Assembly: GCA_030748215.1 (NCBI GenBank)
Contig: JASMMK010000054.1
Coordinates: forward strand, 18,118 to 82,117
Direction: 5' to 3'
Origin: Candidatus Scalindua sp.
GTDB lineage: Bacteria > Planctomycetota > Brocadiia > Brocadiales > Scalinduaceae
DNA length: 64,000 bases
A program made the position numbers and the translations under genes. Below are positions 24,828 to 33,623 of the stretch, piece after piece (the first letter of the stretch is position 1; the number at the start of each line of letters is the position of its first letter). The notes beneath the pieces are model-generated. The model saw only the letters and a program-made list of their open reading frames with translations. It ran no database searches and was not told where the DNA came from.

Positions 24828-27724
24828 AGGTTTTTACTAAAGAACATTTTCCTGACTCAGTCGGAAATGAGATAGCTTCAGAGGTTGAGCATATCGGGAT
24901 TACATCGGTAGATGAGATCCGCATGGTGCAGGTATACCTGGTAGACGGAGATCTGTCCGGTGAGAACATTAGGAGAATCTGCGGCGAACTCTTAATCAAC
25001 GGACTGACACAGGATTATATCTGCATTAATGGGTCACCAAATCAACCTGAGGTACAGGCAAGCGAGATCAAGCTTGGCCCCAAATGGCAAGGAGATGATA
25101 CTCATGCGATTGAGGTGACACGCAAAAGAGGTGTGATGGATCCGGTAGAATCCACCGTGATCAAAGGGATTAAAGATTTAGGTCTGAGTGCAAGATCGGT
25201 AAAGACTGCAAAGAGATTTCTGATAGCCGGTCAGCTTACGACTGATCAACTCGAAACTATCGCAAACAAAGTACTTGCTAACAAGATAATAGAAGATGTC
25301 TTCATAGACAAAGATAATCTGTTTTATGAGGGCAGAAATGAAGCAATAGATGAAGTCTTCCACAGGCAGGAACTTGATATTCTGGATGCAGATGATGAAC
25401 AGCTTCTGGAAGTCAGTGAGCGTGGGCAGATGTATCTGACTGTTGAAGAGATGAGAACTGTCCAGAAATATTTTGTCACACTGGGTAGAAAACCTACCGA
25501 TGTTGAACTGGAAACAGTTGCTCAAACGTGGTCTGAGCACTGCATGCACAAAACGTTTAAGGGGATTATAGATTATAATGGAGAGCATATCGATAATCTT
25601 CTTGCCAATACAATAGTAAAAGCTACCTCAGAATTGAATAAGCCATGGTGCGTTTCTGTATTTAAAGATAATGCGGGGATAATTGAATTTGATGAAGACT
25701 ACAACATCTGCTTCAAAGTTGAGACACACAATCATCCATCTGCTATAGAACCTTATGGTGGCGCTAATACTGGAATTGGTGGGGTCATAAGAGATACTTT
25801 AGGTACCGGGTTGGGAGCCAAGCCGATTTTAAATACTGATGTTTTCTGCTTTGGTTCTCTGGATATGCCACAGGAAACGATTCCGGAAGGTATTCTTCAT
25901 CCAAAAAGAATTTTTAAAGGTGTCGTTTCAGGTGTCAGGGATTATGGTAACCGTATGGGGATACCTACCGCAAACGGTTCTATTTTTTTTGATGAAAGGT
26001 ATACCGGTAATCCACTTGTTTATTGTGGGAATGTAGGATTGATTGCGAAGGATAAGTGTGAGAAGGAGTCGTACAAAGACGACTTGATTCTGCTTGTGGG
26101 CGGCAGGACTGGTAGGGACGGCATACACGGAGCGACATTTTCATCCGTAGAATTGACGCATGAATCGGAAATGATATCCGGGGGTGCGGTTCAGATCGGT
26201 GATCCGATAATGGAGAGAAAGGTTACGGACGCACTCTTAATAGCGCTGGATCTCGGTTTGTACAATAATATTACCGATTGCGGAGCCGGGGGCCTCTCTT
26301 CTGCAGTGGGTGAGATGGGAGAGGAGCTTGGGGCTGTAGTTGATCTTGAAAAAGTGCCTCTTAAATATGATGGGTTGTCTTATTCAGAGATCTGGATTTC
26401 AGAGGCCCAGGAAAGAATGGTTCTTTCTGTACCGCCTGAAAATATGGAGGAGATCAGAGCAGTTTTTGAAGGGGAGGATGTAGAGGCTACTTTTATTGGA
26501 AAGTTTACCGGAGACAAAAGATTGCACCTGAGATACAAAGGTGAAACAGTTGCTGACATTGAAATGACATTTCTGCATGATGGAGTGCCCAGGACCACAC
26601 GGAAAGCAACGTGGCAACTACCGTCTCATAAAGAACCGGAAATAGAAGTGAAGAAGGATTATGGTGAAGATTTGAAAAAAATCCTCTCTTCATGGAATGT
26701 CTGCAGCAAAGAGTGGGTAATTCGTCAATATGATCATGAGGTACAGGGCGGAAGTGTGCTGAAACCGTTGGTGGGAGTAGATAACGATGGCCCCGGTGAT
26801 GCGTGTATAGTCCGGCCTGTTTTAAGCTCTAACAAAGGAATAATTGTATCGAATGGTATGAATCCTAAATATGGAGACATAGATCCTTATCATATGGCCT
26901 CTTCGGCAATTGACGAGGCTTTACGACAAGTTGTATCTGTGGGAGGCAGTCTGGAAGAAGTTGCTCTCTTAGACAATTTCAGCTGGGGTAATACCAGTAA
27001 ACCTGAATGTCTGGGAGATCTTGTCAGGGCGTCAATGGGGTGTTATGACACTGCGCTTTATTATGGAACTCCATTTATATCCGGCAAGGACAGCTTGAAT
27101 AATGAGTATACTGTCGGGGACAAAACGATTGCAATACCGCCCACTCTCCTGATCTCTGCTATATGTGTAATGCCGGATGTTGCCAAAGCGATTTCAATGG
27201 ATGTGAAATCACCCGGTAATCTTATCTATATTGTAGGCATGACAAAAAATGAATTTGGTGGTTCGCACTACTATCTTACTCACGGTTTTGTAGGGAATTC
27301 AGTACCAAGAGTAGATACGGAGATTGCAAAGAGAACTATGGATTTACTTGCAAGTGCTACAGGAAATGGTTTGGTCAGATCATGTCATGACTGTTCTGAA
27401 GGTGGCATTGCTGTTACGGCAGCTGAAATGAGCTTTGCGGGCGGATACGGAATGGAACTTGATCTGTCTCAAGTGCCTGTTGAAGAGGGGATTGTCAGGG
27501 ACGATACTGTTCTTTTTGCAGAATCCAACACGCGGTTTGTTGTAGAAGTGGAACCGCAGCAACAGAGCGCATTTGAGGAAGCAATTGATGGTGTTTCGTA
27601 TGGTTATATAGGAAAAGTGGTAGAAAGTGATATGCTTACCGTCTTATCTCTGAGCGGCAAGAAAGTGATCTCGGAGAGGATCTCTGACCTTAAGAATGCA
27701 TGGCAGGCAACTCTTACTTTGTAA
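24812..27724 (+). CDS. purL: Phosphoribosylformylglycinamidine synthase, PurS-PurS-PurL fusion
   Basis: This 970-residue protein makes FGAM from FGAR with ammonia from PurQ. The PurL part contains TWSEHCMHKTF, FKVETHNHPSAIEPYGGA, GGRTGRDGIHGATFSS and TDCGAGGLSSAVGEMG. Ahead of it, the first ~190 residues hold two PurS-like units (MVQVYLVDGDLSGENIRRIC and KRFLIAGQLTTDQLETIANK). Most bacteria with small PurL encode PurS separately, so PurS is fused here and apparently duplicated. purQ follows 15 bp downstream, giving the full three-part enzyme. It overlaps tyrA and is probably co-transcribed with it. Confidence 0.93.
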   Translation: METRIEVFTKEHFPDSVGNEIASEVEHIGITSVDEIRMVQVYLVDGDLSGENIRRICGELLINGLTQDYICINGSPNQPEVQASEIKLGPKWQGDDTHAIEVTRKRGVMDPVESTVIKGIKDLGLSARSVKTAKRFLIAGQLTTDQLETIANKVLANKIIEDVFIDKDNLFYEGRNEAIDEVFHRQELDILDADDEQLLEVSERGQMYLTVEEMRTVQKYFVTLGRKPTDVELETVAQTWSEHCMHKTFKGIIDYNGEHIDNLLANTIVKATSELNKPWCVSVFKDNAGIIEFDEDYNICFKVETHNHPSAIEPYGGANTGIGGVIRDTLGTGLGAKPILNTDVFCFGSLDMPQETIPEGILHPKRIFKGVVSGVRDYGNRMGIPTANGSIFFDERYTGNPLVYCGNVGLIAKDKCEKESYKDDLILLVGGRTGRDGIHGATFSSVELTHESEMISGGAVQIGDPIMERKVTDALLIALDLGLYNNITDCGAGGLSSAVGEMGEELGAVVDLEKVPLKYDGLSYSEIWISEAQERMVLSVPPENMEEIRAVFEGEDVEATFIGKFTGDKRLHLRYKGETVADIEMTFLHDGVPRTTRKATWQLPSHKEPEIEVKKDYGEDLKKILSSWNVCSKEWVIRQYDHEVQGGSVLKPLVGVDNDGPGDACIVRPVLSSNKGIIVSNGMNPKYGDIDPYHMASSAIDEALRQVVSVGGSLEEVALLDNFSWGNTSKPECLGDLVRASMGCYDTALYYGTPFISGKDSLNNEYTVGDKTIAIPPTLLISAICVMPDVAKAISMDVKSPGNLIYIVGMTKNEFGGSHYYLTHGFVGNSVPRVDTEIAKRTMDLLASATGNGLVRSCHDCSEGGIAVTAAEMSFAGGYGMELDLSQVPVEEGIVRDDTVLFAESNTRFVVEVEPQQQSAFEEAIDGVSYGYIGKVVESDMLTVLSLSGKKVISERISDLKNAWQATLTL

Positions 27725-27739
27725 TACGAATTAATAACT

Positions 27740-28552
27740 ATGGCAGTTGATAATAATAAACCAAGGGCCGTAATACTTCGTACGGCCGGAACTAATTGCG
27801 CTTACGAAACTAAGTATGCCCTTGAAAAAGCTGGTGCTGATGTGGATCTAATGCATGTCAATCAATTGGTCAGGGACAAAGGTTTATTGAGCCCATATCA
27901 TATCTTTGTTTTGCCCGGTGGATTTACTTATGGGGATGACATTGCTGCTGGAAAGGTTTTGGCAAATCAGCTCAGGCAACAGATACTGGATGAACTTACA
28001 AAGTTTGTTGATGACGGTAAGCTGATAATTGGTATCTGTAATGGTTTTCAGGTCTTAATGAAAATGGGACTATTGCCAGAGGTTAATGGGGCGCAGACAT
28101 CTCTGGCCGGCAATAAACAACGATTTACTTTGACTTACAATGACTCAAATAAGTTTGAAGATAGATGGGTGTATTTGAAATCAGACTCAAATAAGTCTGT
28201 TTTTGTAGATAATGACAGTTTTATGTATGTTCCAATAGCCCATGCCGAGGGGAAATTTGTTTCAGAGAGCCAGGAAGATATAGAGAAACTTGATAAATCC
28301 GGGCAAATAGTATTTAAATATGTAGATAAAAATGGTAATATATCTGATTACCCGTGGAATCCAAACGGTTCTTCCGGGAATATTGCAGGTGTATGCGATT
28401 CGACGGGCAGGGTTCTTGGTATGATGCCGCATCCTGAGCGTCATGTTGACCCGACTCAGCATCCTAGATGGACCAGGGAAGGGTTAAAAGCAGAAGGTGA
28501 CGGGATCGTCATATTTAAAAATGCTGTAAATTATATAAACAGGACATTTTAA
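27740..28552 (+). CDS. purQ: Phosphoribosylformylglycinamidine synthase, glutaminase subunit PurQ
   Basis: PurQ supplies ammonia to PurL. The nucleophile cysteine is in IIGICNGFQVLMKMG and the histidine in MPHPERH. VLPGGFTYGDDIAAGKVLAN is the usual oxyanion region. The 270 residues are longer than the ~225 of many PurQ proteins, as in other planctomycete and archaeal forms. ATG 27740 lies 15 bp after the purSL stop. The gene belongs to the rightward block tyrA-purSL-purQ-nuoEF-like. Confidence 0.95.
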   Translation: MAVDNNKPRAVILRTAGTNCAYETKYALEKAGADVDLMHVNQLVRDKGLLSPYHIFVLPGGFTYGDDIAAGKVLANQLRQQILDELTKFVDDGKLIIGICNGFQVLMKMGLLPEVNGAQTSLAGNKQRFTLTYNDSNKFEDRWVYLKSDSNKSVFVDNDSFMYVPIAHAEGKFVSESQEDIEKLDKSGQIVFKYVDKNGNISDYPWNPNGSSGNIAGVCDSTGRVLGMMPHPERHVDPTQHPRWTREGLKAEGDGIVIFKNAVNYINRTF

Positions 28553-28576
28553 TTCACGATATCATAAGGAGAAGTT

Positions 28577-29050
28577 GTGGAAGTTAAAACCGTAGATATA
28601 AAACCTGTGGCCGGGATTGTTTCAGAGTATAGCGATGACTATGATTCTAACTTGATAGCAATCCTGCAGCAATCGCAGGATGAATATGGATACTTGCCGA
28701 AATCTGTATTGAAAGAGATTTCCAGGTTAACGGAAGTGCCACTGACAAGAATCTTTGGTGTTGTCACGTTTTATTCACAATTCACTCTTATACCACGCGG
28801 TAAGCACGCGATAAAGATTTGCAACGGTACTGCCTGCCATGTAAGAGGTGTGGACGAAGTCAAAGAGAGTGTGAAGGAACATTTAAACGTGGTCGAAGGG
28901 GAAACTACTGCAGATTATCAATTTACACTGGAAACAGTTGCCTGTATCGGGACTTGCTTTCTTGCACCGGTAATGATGGTAGATGATAGATATTTTGGTA
29001 AGTTGACGACCGATTCGGTAACAGACATAGTGAAAGAATATTCAAACTAA
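28577..29050 (+). CDS. NuoE-like [2Fe-2S] subunit (thioredoxin-like ferredoxin)
   Basis: Protein of 157 residues of the NuoE / HndA / HoxE family, an electron-transfer subunit with a [2Fe-2S] cluster. Ligands are the cysteines in CNGTAC and in ACIGTC, spaced as in complex I 24-kDa subunits. The helical N-terminal part LIAILQQSQDEYGYLPKSVL is characteristic. The start is GTG 28577 behind AAGGAGAAG. A NuoF-like gene follows by 16 bp, but no NuoG or other complex I genes do. The pair more likely serves a soluble NAD(P)-linked oxidoreductase, such as a bifurcating hydrogenase or formate dehydrogenase, than complex I. Confidence 0.9.
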   Translation: MEVKTVDIKPVAGIVSEYSDDYDSNLIAILQQSQDEYGYLPKSVLKEISRLTEVPLTRIFGVVTFYSQFTLIPRGKHAIKICNGTACHVRGVDEVKESVKEHLNVVEGETTADYQFTLETVACIGTCFLAPVMMVDDRYFGKLTTDSVTDIVKEYSN

Positions 29051-29066
29051 TACTTAGGACTAGAAG

Positions 29067-30713
29067 ATGCTAAAAAGATTAAAATCACATGATGACCTTA
29101 TTGCCATGAGAAAATCTGGTGATAAGAAGATTAAGCAGGAGAAGGTAAAAGTCTCTATCTGCATGACCGGCTGTCGAGCCTTGGGTGCTCAGGAGGTTTA
29201 TGAAGAGTTCAGTAAGCAGATTAAGAAACAGAAATTGCAGGACAAAGTTGAGGTTGTAGAGACCGGATGTCAGGGGCTCTGTGCAAGGGCTCCGGTTATG
29301 ACTATAGACCCTCCTGGTGCTCCTAGTATTTTTTACGGCAGGGTTACTGTAGATATTGTGCCGGATGTTATTTCCAAGACAATATTGCAAGGTGAGGTTA
29401 TAAAAAAACTATGTTATGCTGAGGCTGGTAAAAAAATACCTTACATGAAGGATATACCGTTTTATAACAGACAGAATAAAGTTGTTCTGAGAAATTGTGG
29501 GGTAGTTGATCCGAACAGTATTGAACAATATATAGAAAGAAAAGGCTATGACGCGTTCGCAAAAGCTCTTTTTGAATTTGATCCGGAACGGATAATCAGC
29601 GAGATTACTAGTTCGGGTATAAGGGGTCGTGGAGGTGCAGGTTTCCCCACAGGGCTTAAGTGGGGATTCTGCAGGAAGGCGAAAGGCGATATAAAATATC
29701 TGATATGTAATGCTGATGAGGGTGATCCCGGGGCGTTTATGGATAGAGCTATCCTGGAAGGTGATCCCCATGCAGTAATTGAGGGGATGCTGATTGCCGC
29801 TCGTGCAATTGGTTCTGAAAAAGGCTATGTTTACGTACGGGCTGAGTATCCAATTGCAGTCAATCATCTCAGGAATGCAATTGCACAGGCCAGAAGACTG
29901 AATTTGCTGGGTAATAATATTCTCGGTTCGGGGTTCAATTTTGATCTGGAGATTAAGATGGGTGCAGGCGCTTTTGTTTGTGGTGAGGAGACGGCACTCA
30001 TCGCTTCTATTGAAGGCAAAAGAGGAATGCCTCGTCCTAGGCCTCCATTTCCTGCAAATTCCGGATTGTGGGGTAAACCGACTAACATTAACAATGTAGA
30101 GACATTGGCTAATATACCGGTGATAATTGCTGAAGGTGCCGATTGGTATAGACAGCTTGGTACAAAGAACGGCTCAGGAACTAAAATATTTGCACTGGCA
30201 GGAAAGGTGAAGAATACCGGTTTGGTAGAAGTCCCAATGGGAACAACCTTGAGAGAGATTGTTTTTGATATAGGAGGCGGTGTTCCCGGGCGTAGTGGGT
30301 TTAAGGCAGCTCAGATGGGAGGACCTTCAGGTGGTTGTGTACCTGAAGAACACCTGGATTTGCCAATAGATTATGAATCTGTACAAGCAGTTGGCGCTAT
30401 CATGGGTTCTGGCGGTCTGATTGTTATGGACAATGATACGTCGATGGTTGACATCTCAAGATACTTCATGGAGTTTGTGCAGGAGGAATCCTGTGGTAAA
30501 TGTGTGCCTTGCAGAGTCGGTACCAGAAAGATGCTGGATATATTGATAAGAATAACCAAGGGTGAAGGTGTCAGGCGTGATGTAGAAGATTTAAAAGAGA
30601 TGGCAAATGTTACACAGTCTGCATCTTTATGCGGGCTTGGACAAACGGCTCCAAATCCCGTGTTGTCTACAATAAGGTATTTCATGAACGAATATGAAGC
30701 CCTGATAAAATGA
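29067..30713 (+). CDS. NuoF-like NADH-binding flavoprotein with N-terminal [2Fe-2S] domain
   Basis: Protein of 548 residues. An N-terminal thioredoxin-like ferredoxin domain (about 25-115) has cysteines in SICMTGC and ETGCQGLC. It is followed by the FMN/NADH domain: GIRGRGGAGFPTGLKWGFC, CNADEGDPGAFMDR, and GAGAFVCGEETALIASIEG. A C-terminal [4Fe-4S] motif ESCGKCVPCRVGTRKML follows. The extra ferredoxin domain is typical of HndC, HydB and FdhB-like subunits of bifurcating complexes and is absent from true NuoF. The usual C-terminal 2[4Fe-4S] ferredoxin domain of HydB seems to be missing. It overlaps the MobB-like gene by four bases (ATGA). Confidence 0.9.
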   Translation: MLKRLKSHDDLIAMRKSGDKKIKQEKVKVSICMTGCRALGAQEVYEEFSKQIKKQKLQDKVEVVETGCQGLCARAPVMTIDPPGAPSIFYGRVTVDIVPDVISKTILQGEVIKKLCYAEAGKKIPYMKDIPFYNRQNKVVLRNCGVVDPNSIEQYIERKGYDAFAKALFEFDPERIISEITSSGIRGRGGAGFPTGLKWGFCRKAKGDIKYLICNADEGDPGAFMDRAILEGDPHAVIEGMLIAARAIGSEKGYVYVRAEYPIAVNHLRNAIAQARRLNLLGNNILGSGFNFDLEIKMGAGAFVCGEETALIASIEGKRGMPRPRPPFPANSGLWGKPTNINNVETLANIPVIIAEGADWYRQLGTKNGSGTKIFALAGKVKNTGLVEVPMGTTLREIVFDIGGGVPGRSGFKAAQMGGPSGGCVPEEHLDLPIDYESVQAVGAIMGSGGLIVMDNDTSMVDISRYFMEFVQEESCGKCVPCRVGTRKMLDILIRITKGEGVRRDVEDLKEMANVTQSASLCGLGQTAPNPVLSTIRYFMNEYEALIK

Positions 30714-31465
30714 AGAAAATTGTGGTTGCAGGTACGTCAAGTGGAGTAGGTAAGACTGCTGTAGCGTCGTTTCTCTTAAGTAGTTTGTCTGGACGTACAC
30801 AATTACATAGTAAAAAGCATGGAGAAGTAGTCCGGCGTGGACGCGTATTACAGCATGCAGGCGGCACTTCTTATGATGCACCAGAATACTCACCTGACTT
30901 AAATCCTTCCGAAAGCTTATGGAGTGCGTTGAAAATAACCATAAGGCATGAAGGCTCCTGCCCCAGACACACGGACTGTGATGCGTGTGATGCAGGATAT
31001 GAACCTTTTGAAGTTATAACAGATGATACTGTTCTAATGGAAAAAGGAAAAGACACTGACCAATTGTCAAAAGCGGGAGCCAGTAAAGTTGTCTGGCTTC
31101 TGTCTGATCCAAGTGTTGAAGCGGCCGGCATTACGGCTGCGCTGGACTGTTTTGGCAAAGAACAAAATTTGGTAATAGAAGGCAATAGTTTTCTTCGTGT
31201 TAAAAGTGCGGATGTGGCAATTTTAGTTGTATCTCCTCTGATGTATAAGATAAAGAGATCTGCTAAGCTATTGCTTAATAAGATAGACTTCATTGTTATC
31301 AACCTGCACAAAAACCATACGGTTAAAGAGATTGAGGCCTGCAAAGAAAAGATGATTACTTTTGGATTTGATGTACCATTTTATGTTGTCAACCCTCATC
31401 AGAGTGCAAATTATTCCAACCAAGTGTTTATTGAGAAGATACAGGATGTTTTGTTTAGAACATAG
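30710..31465 (+). CDS. MobB-like P-loop protein with an in-frame transposase insert
   Basis: Nucleotide-binding protein of 251 residues. The P-loop VAGTSSGVGKTAV (residues 6-18) resembles that of MobB, the factor that helps attach GMP to molybdopterin. After residue 28 comes a foreign 42-residue stretch, containing APEYSPDLNPSESLW, that is characteristic of IS630/Tc1-type transposases. The native sequence resumes at SALKITIRHEG, followed by a Cys-rich CPRHTDCDACD segment and ILVVSPLM and IDFIVINLHKN. The frame is kept. The insert lies between the P-loop helix and the next strand and could harm function. Placement after nuoEF-like genes would suit a molybdo- or tungsto-enzyme such as a formate dehydrogenase. 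Confidence 0.75.
   Translation: MKKIVVAGTSSGVGKTAVASFLLSSLSGRTQLHSKKHGEVVRRGRVLQHAGGTSYDAPEYSPDLNPSESLWSALKITIRHEGSCPRHTDCDACDAGYEPFEVITDDTVLMEKGKDTDQLSKAGASKVVWLLSDPSVEAAGITAALDCFGKEQNLVIEGNSFLRVKSADVAILVVSPLMYKIKRSAKLLLNKIDFIVINLHKNHTVKEIEACKEKMITFGFDVPFYVVNPHQSANYSNQVFIEKIQDVLFRT
30794..30919 (+). mobile_element. Fragment of an IS630/Tc1-type transposase inside the MobB-like gene
   Basis: These 126 bp (42 codons exactly) encode the stretch ending in APEYSPDLNPSESLW. The YSPDLNPxE(S/N)xW pattern just after the second acidic residue of the DDE catalytic centre is the best-conserved block of IS630 and Tc1/mariner transposases. No inverted repeats or target duplication are evident. The junction at WSALK resembles both the transposase (W-x-x-LK) and the host family, which suggests recombination through local similarity. 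Confidence 0.6.
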
Positions 31466-31632
31466 TGCGGCAAAGCCGCAATCAAGTTTAAAGTGACTAA
31501 AGTTTGAAGTGCCTAAAATTATGGAGTTTTCTTGTTTATTTAACTTTAGCTTACCCGCCGAAGGCGATAATTAAAGAAACACTTTTACTTTAGGCACTTT
31601 AGCTCACTTCACACTTTAGTCACTTTTAACAT
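31466..31632. repeat. Composite intergenic repeat with long inverted arms
   Basis: The gap before recJ opens with a perfect hairpin TGCGGC-AAA-GCCGCA (31466-31480). A left arm (31484-31519) built of words such as AAAGTGACTAAAG and GAAGTGCCTAAA follows. A right arm (31581-31627) carries the complementary words CTTTAGGCACTTTAG and CTTTAGTCACTTT in reverse, so the two can form a long imperfect stem. The centre has CCCGCCGAAGGCG. The organisation resembles a palindromic intergenic element, not a gene. Confidence 0.6.
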
Positions 31633-31644
31633 TTTATTAACAGA

Positions 31645-33579
31645 ATGGCCATCCAAGAATTGTCCCAAAAGAAATGGGTAATCCCTCCTTTGAATGTAAA
31701 TCTCCAAAAAGAGATTTCAGATGCACTTCATATTTCTCCGTTATTATCACAGTTGTTGATCAATAGAGGTCTCACAGATGTGAACTCTGCCAAAACATTT
31801 TTAGATTCAACTCTGTCTCAACTTAGCGATCCTATGTTGCTGCCGGATATCGTAAAATCGAGTGAGAGAATTATTGACGCGTTAAGTAAAGGCGAGAAAA
31901 TTACGGTTTATGGTGATTATGATGTTGATGGTATCTCTTCTACAGCATTGATGGTGCAGTGCCTTGAGGCTCTTTCCGGATTATATTGGAACCAGAAATC
32001 AGAAATCGATTATTATATACCGGATCGTCTGGATGAGGGCTATGGTTTAAGCGTTGAAGCAATAGAGATGCTGAGCGAAAGGGGTACAAAGGTTATTATT
32101 ACGGTTGATTGTGGTGCTAACTCTTTTGAAGAAGCTAAATCTGCCAGGGAAAAAGGTATTGATCTTATAATTACTGATCATCATGAACCCGGAGATAATT
32201 CATCAGGTAGTGGTGAAGAGGCTATGCTACAAAACTCGCTGTCTTGTGGCTGTGACGATGCTTTCGGACTGATTAACCCTAAACTGACAACCTCAAATTA
32301 TCCTTTCAGAGATCTCGCGGGTGTTGGAGTTGCTTTTATGCTTGCATGGGCGTTGGGGCAGATTGCTTCTACCCGTGCCGGTACTGCCAGTCAGGATTGC
32401 CCGGTAGGGCAGAAAGAGGCTGATCCGTCAGGCAAACCTCAGAATAGGAAAGTTGCAGTTGAGTTTAAAGATTTCCTTATGGATGCGATAGGGTTAGCCG
32501 CTTTAGGTACATTAGCAGATGTGGTTCCTTTAAAGCAGGAAAACAGGATATTGGCAAAATATGGTCTTAGTTCTCTACAGAATTCTAAAAATCATGGAGT
32601 TAATGCATTAAAAGAAATTGCAGGACTTAAAGACAAAACAATTCTTTCCTCGCATGTAGGATTTAACTTGGGGCCAAGAATCAATGCTGCCGGTAGAGTG
32701 GGGGATGCGAAAAAGGGAGTAGAGCTATTGACCGTAAAGTGTGAGAATAAGGCGAAGGAGATAGCCGAATATCTGGAGAGTGAAAACAAGAGAAGACAAA
32801 AGATACAGAGCGATATATTGAAATCGGCAAGGAAGAAGATATTAGACGATGTTGATATCGACTCTGAAATGTCAATTATAATATCTGATGACAGTTGGCA
32901 CCAGGGGGTTGTCGGTATCGTCGCTTCAAGGCTTGCATCTGAATTTTACAGACCGGTTATCATTATCGCGACTGATGGTGAGGTAGGGAGTGGTTCCGCG
33001 CGGTCAGTACCCGGTTTCAACTTATATAATGCTCTGGCAAAATGCCAGGAATATTTTACGGACAGAAAGATACTGATTACATTTGGAGGGCATGCACAAG
33101 CTGCAGGATTGAGTATATTGAAAAAGGATATTTCTGAGTTTAAGGAAATTTTTAATACCGTTTCTATAGAACTGATGGATGGGGAGGATTTCACTCCGAC
33201 TCTGAATATTGACCTTGAAGTCAAACTGTCATCACTATCAAGTGCTCTTTTGAAAGAGATGAAATGTCTGTTTCCTCATGGAGAAGGTAATCCTGTTCCT
33301 GTATTTGCTACAAGGAATGTAAAAGCTGTTGGCCAGGTGCGTCGTTTTGGAGTGAATGGTAAGCACCTGGGTTTTTATGTACGGCAGGGATATATTTCAT
33401 TCAAAACCGTTGGATTTGGTATGGGGGACAAAATAGAAGATCTTAAGCAAAACAATGGAAATTGTTCTATCGCCTACGTGCTCAGGCCGCCATACCGGAA
33501 AGAGGCAAATGGTATGTACAGCAACAATATGACGTATAAAGAAGAGATAGAGCTTGAGTTAAAAGATATTTCTACTTGA
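31645..33579 (+). CDS. recJ: Single-stranded-DNA-specific exonuclease RecJ
   Basis: RecJ degrades single-stranded DNA 5' to 3' in recombination and mismatch repair. The 644 residues contain the DHH domain motifs VYGDYDVDGISSTALMV, ITVDCGANS and IITDHHEPG, which coordinate manganese, then the DHHA1 motif GPRINAAGRVGDA and FGGHAQAAGLSI. A hydrophilic insertion of about 25 residues (around TRAGTASQDCPVGQKEADPS) interrupts the region between motifs and may be a lineage-specific loop. ATG 31645 follows the composite repeat. Confidence 0.93.
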   Translation: MAIQELSQKKWVIPPLNVNLQKEISDALHISPLLSQLLINRGLTDVNSAKTFLDSTLSQLSDPMLLPDIVKSSERIIDALSKGEKITVYGDYDVDGISSTALMVQCLEALSGLYWNQKSEIDYYIPDRLDEGYGLSVEAIEMLSERGTKVIITVDCGANSFEEAKSAREKGIDLIITDHHEPGDNSSGSGEEAMLQNSLSCGCDDAFGLINPKLTTSNYPFRDLAGVGVAFMLAWALGQIASTRAGTASQDCPVGQKEADPSGKPQNRKVAVEFKDFLMDAIGLAALGTLADVVPLKQENRILAKYGLSSLQNSKNHGVNALKEIAGLKDKTILSSHVGFNLGPRINAAGRVGDAKKGVELLTVKCENKAKEIAEYLESENKRRQKIQSDILKSARKKILDDVDIDSEMSIIISDDSWHQGVVGIVASRLASEFYRPVIIIATDGEVGSGSARSVPGFNLYNALAKCQEYFTDRKILITFGGHAQAAGLSILKKDISEFKEIFNTVSIELMDGEDFTPTLNIDLEVKLSSLSSALLKEMKCLFPHGEGNPVPVFATRNVKAVGQVRRFGVNGKHLGFYVRQGYISFKTVGFGMGDKIEDLKQNNGNCSIAYVLRPPYRKEANGMYSNNMTYKEEIELELKDIST

Positions 33580-33623
33580 AAATGAGATAACGGTTTATTA
33601 ACATAACACTTACAATCCAGAAC

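Noticed and set aside
30710..31465. Complete insertion sequence in the MobB-like gene
   Set aside because: Only 126 bp of transposase code is present, with no terminal inverted repeats, so it is a fragment.
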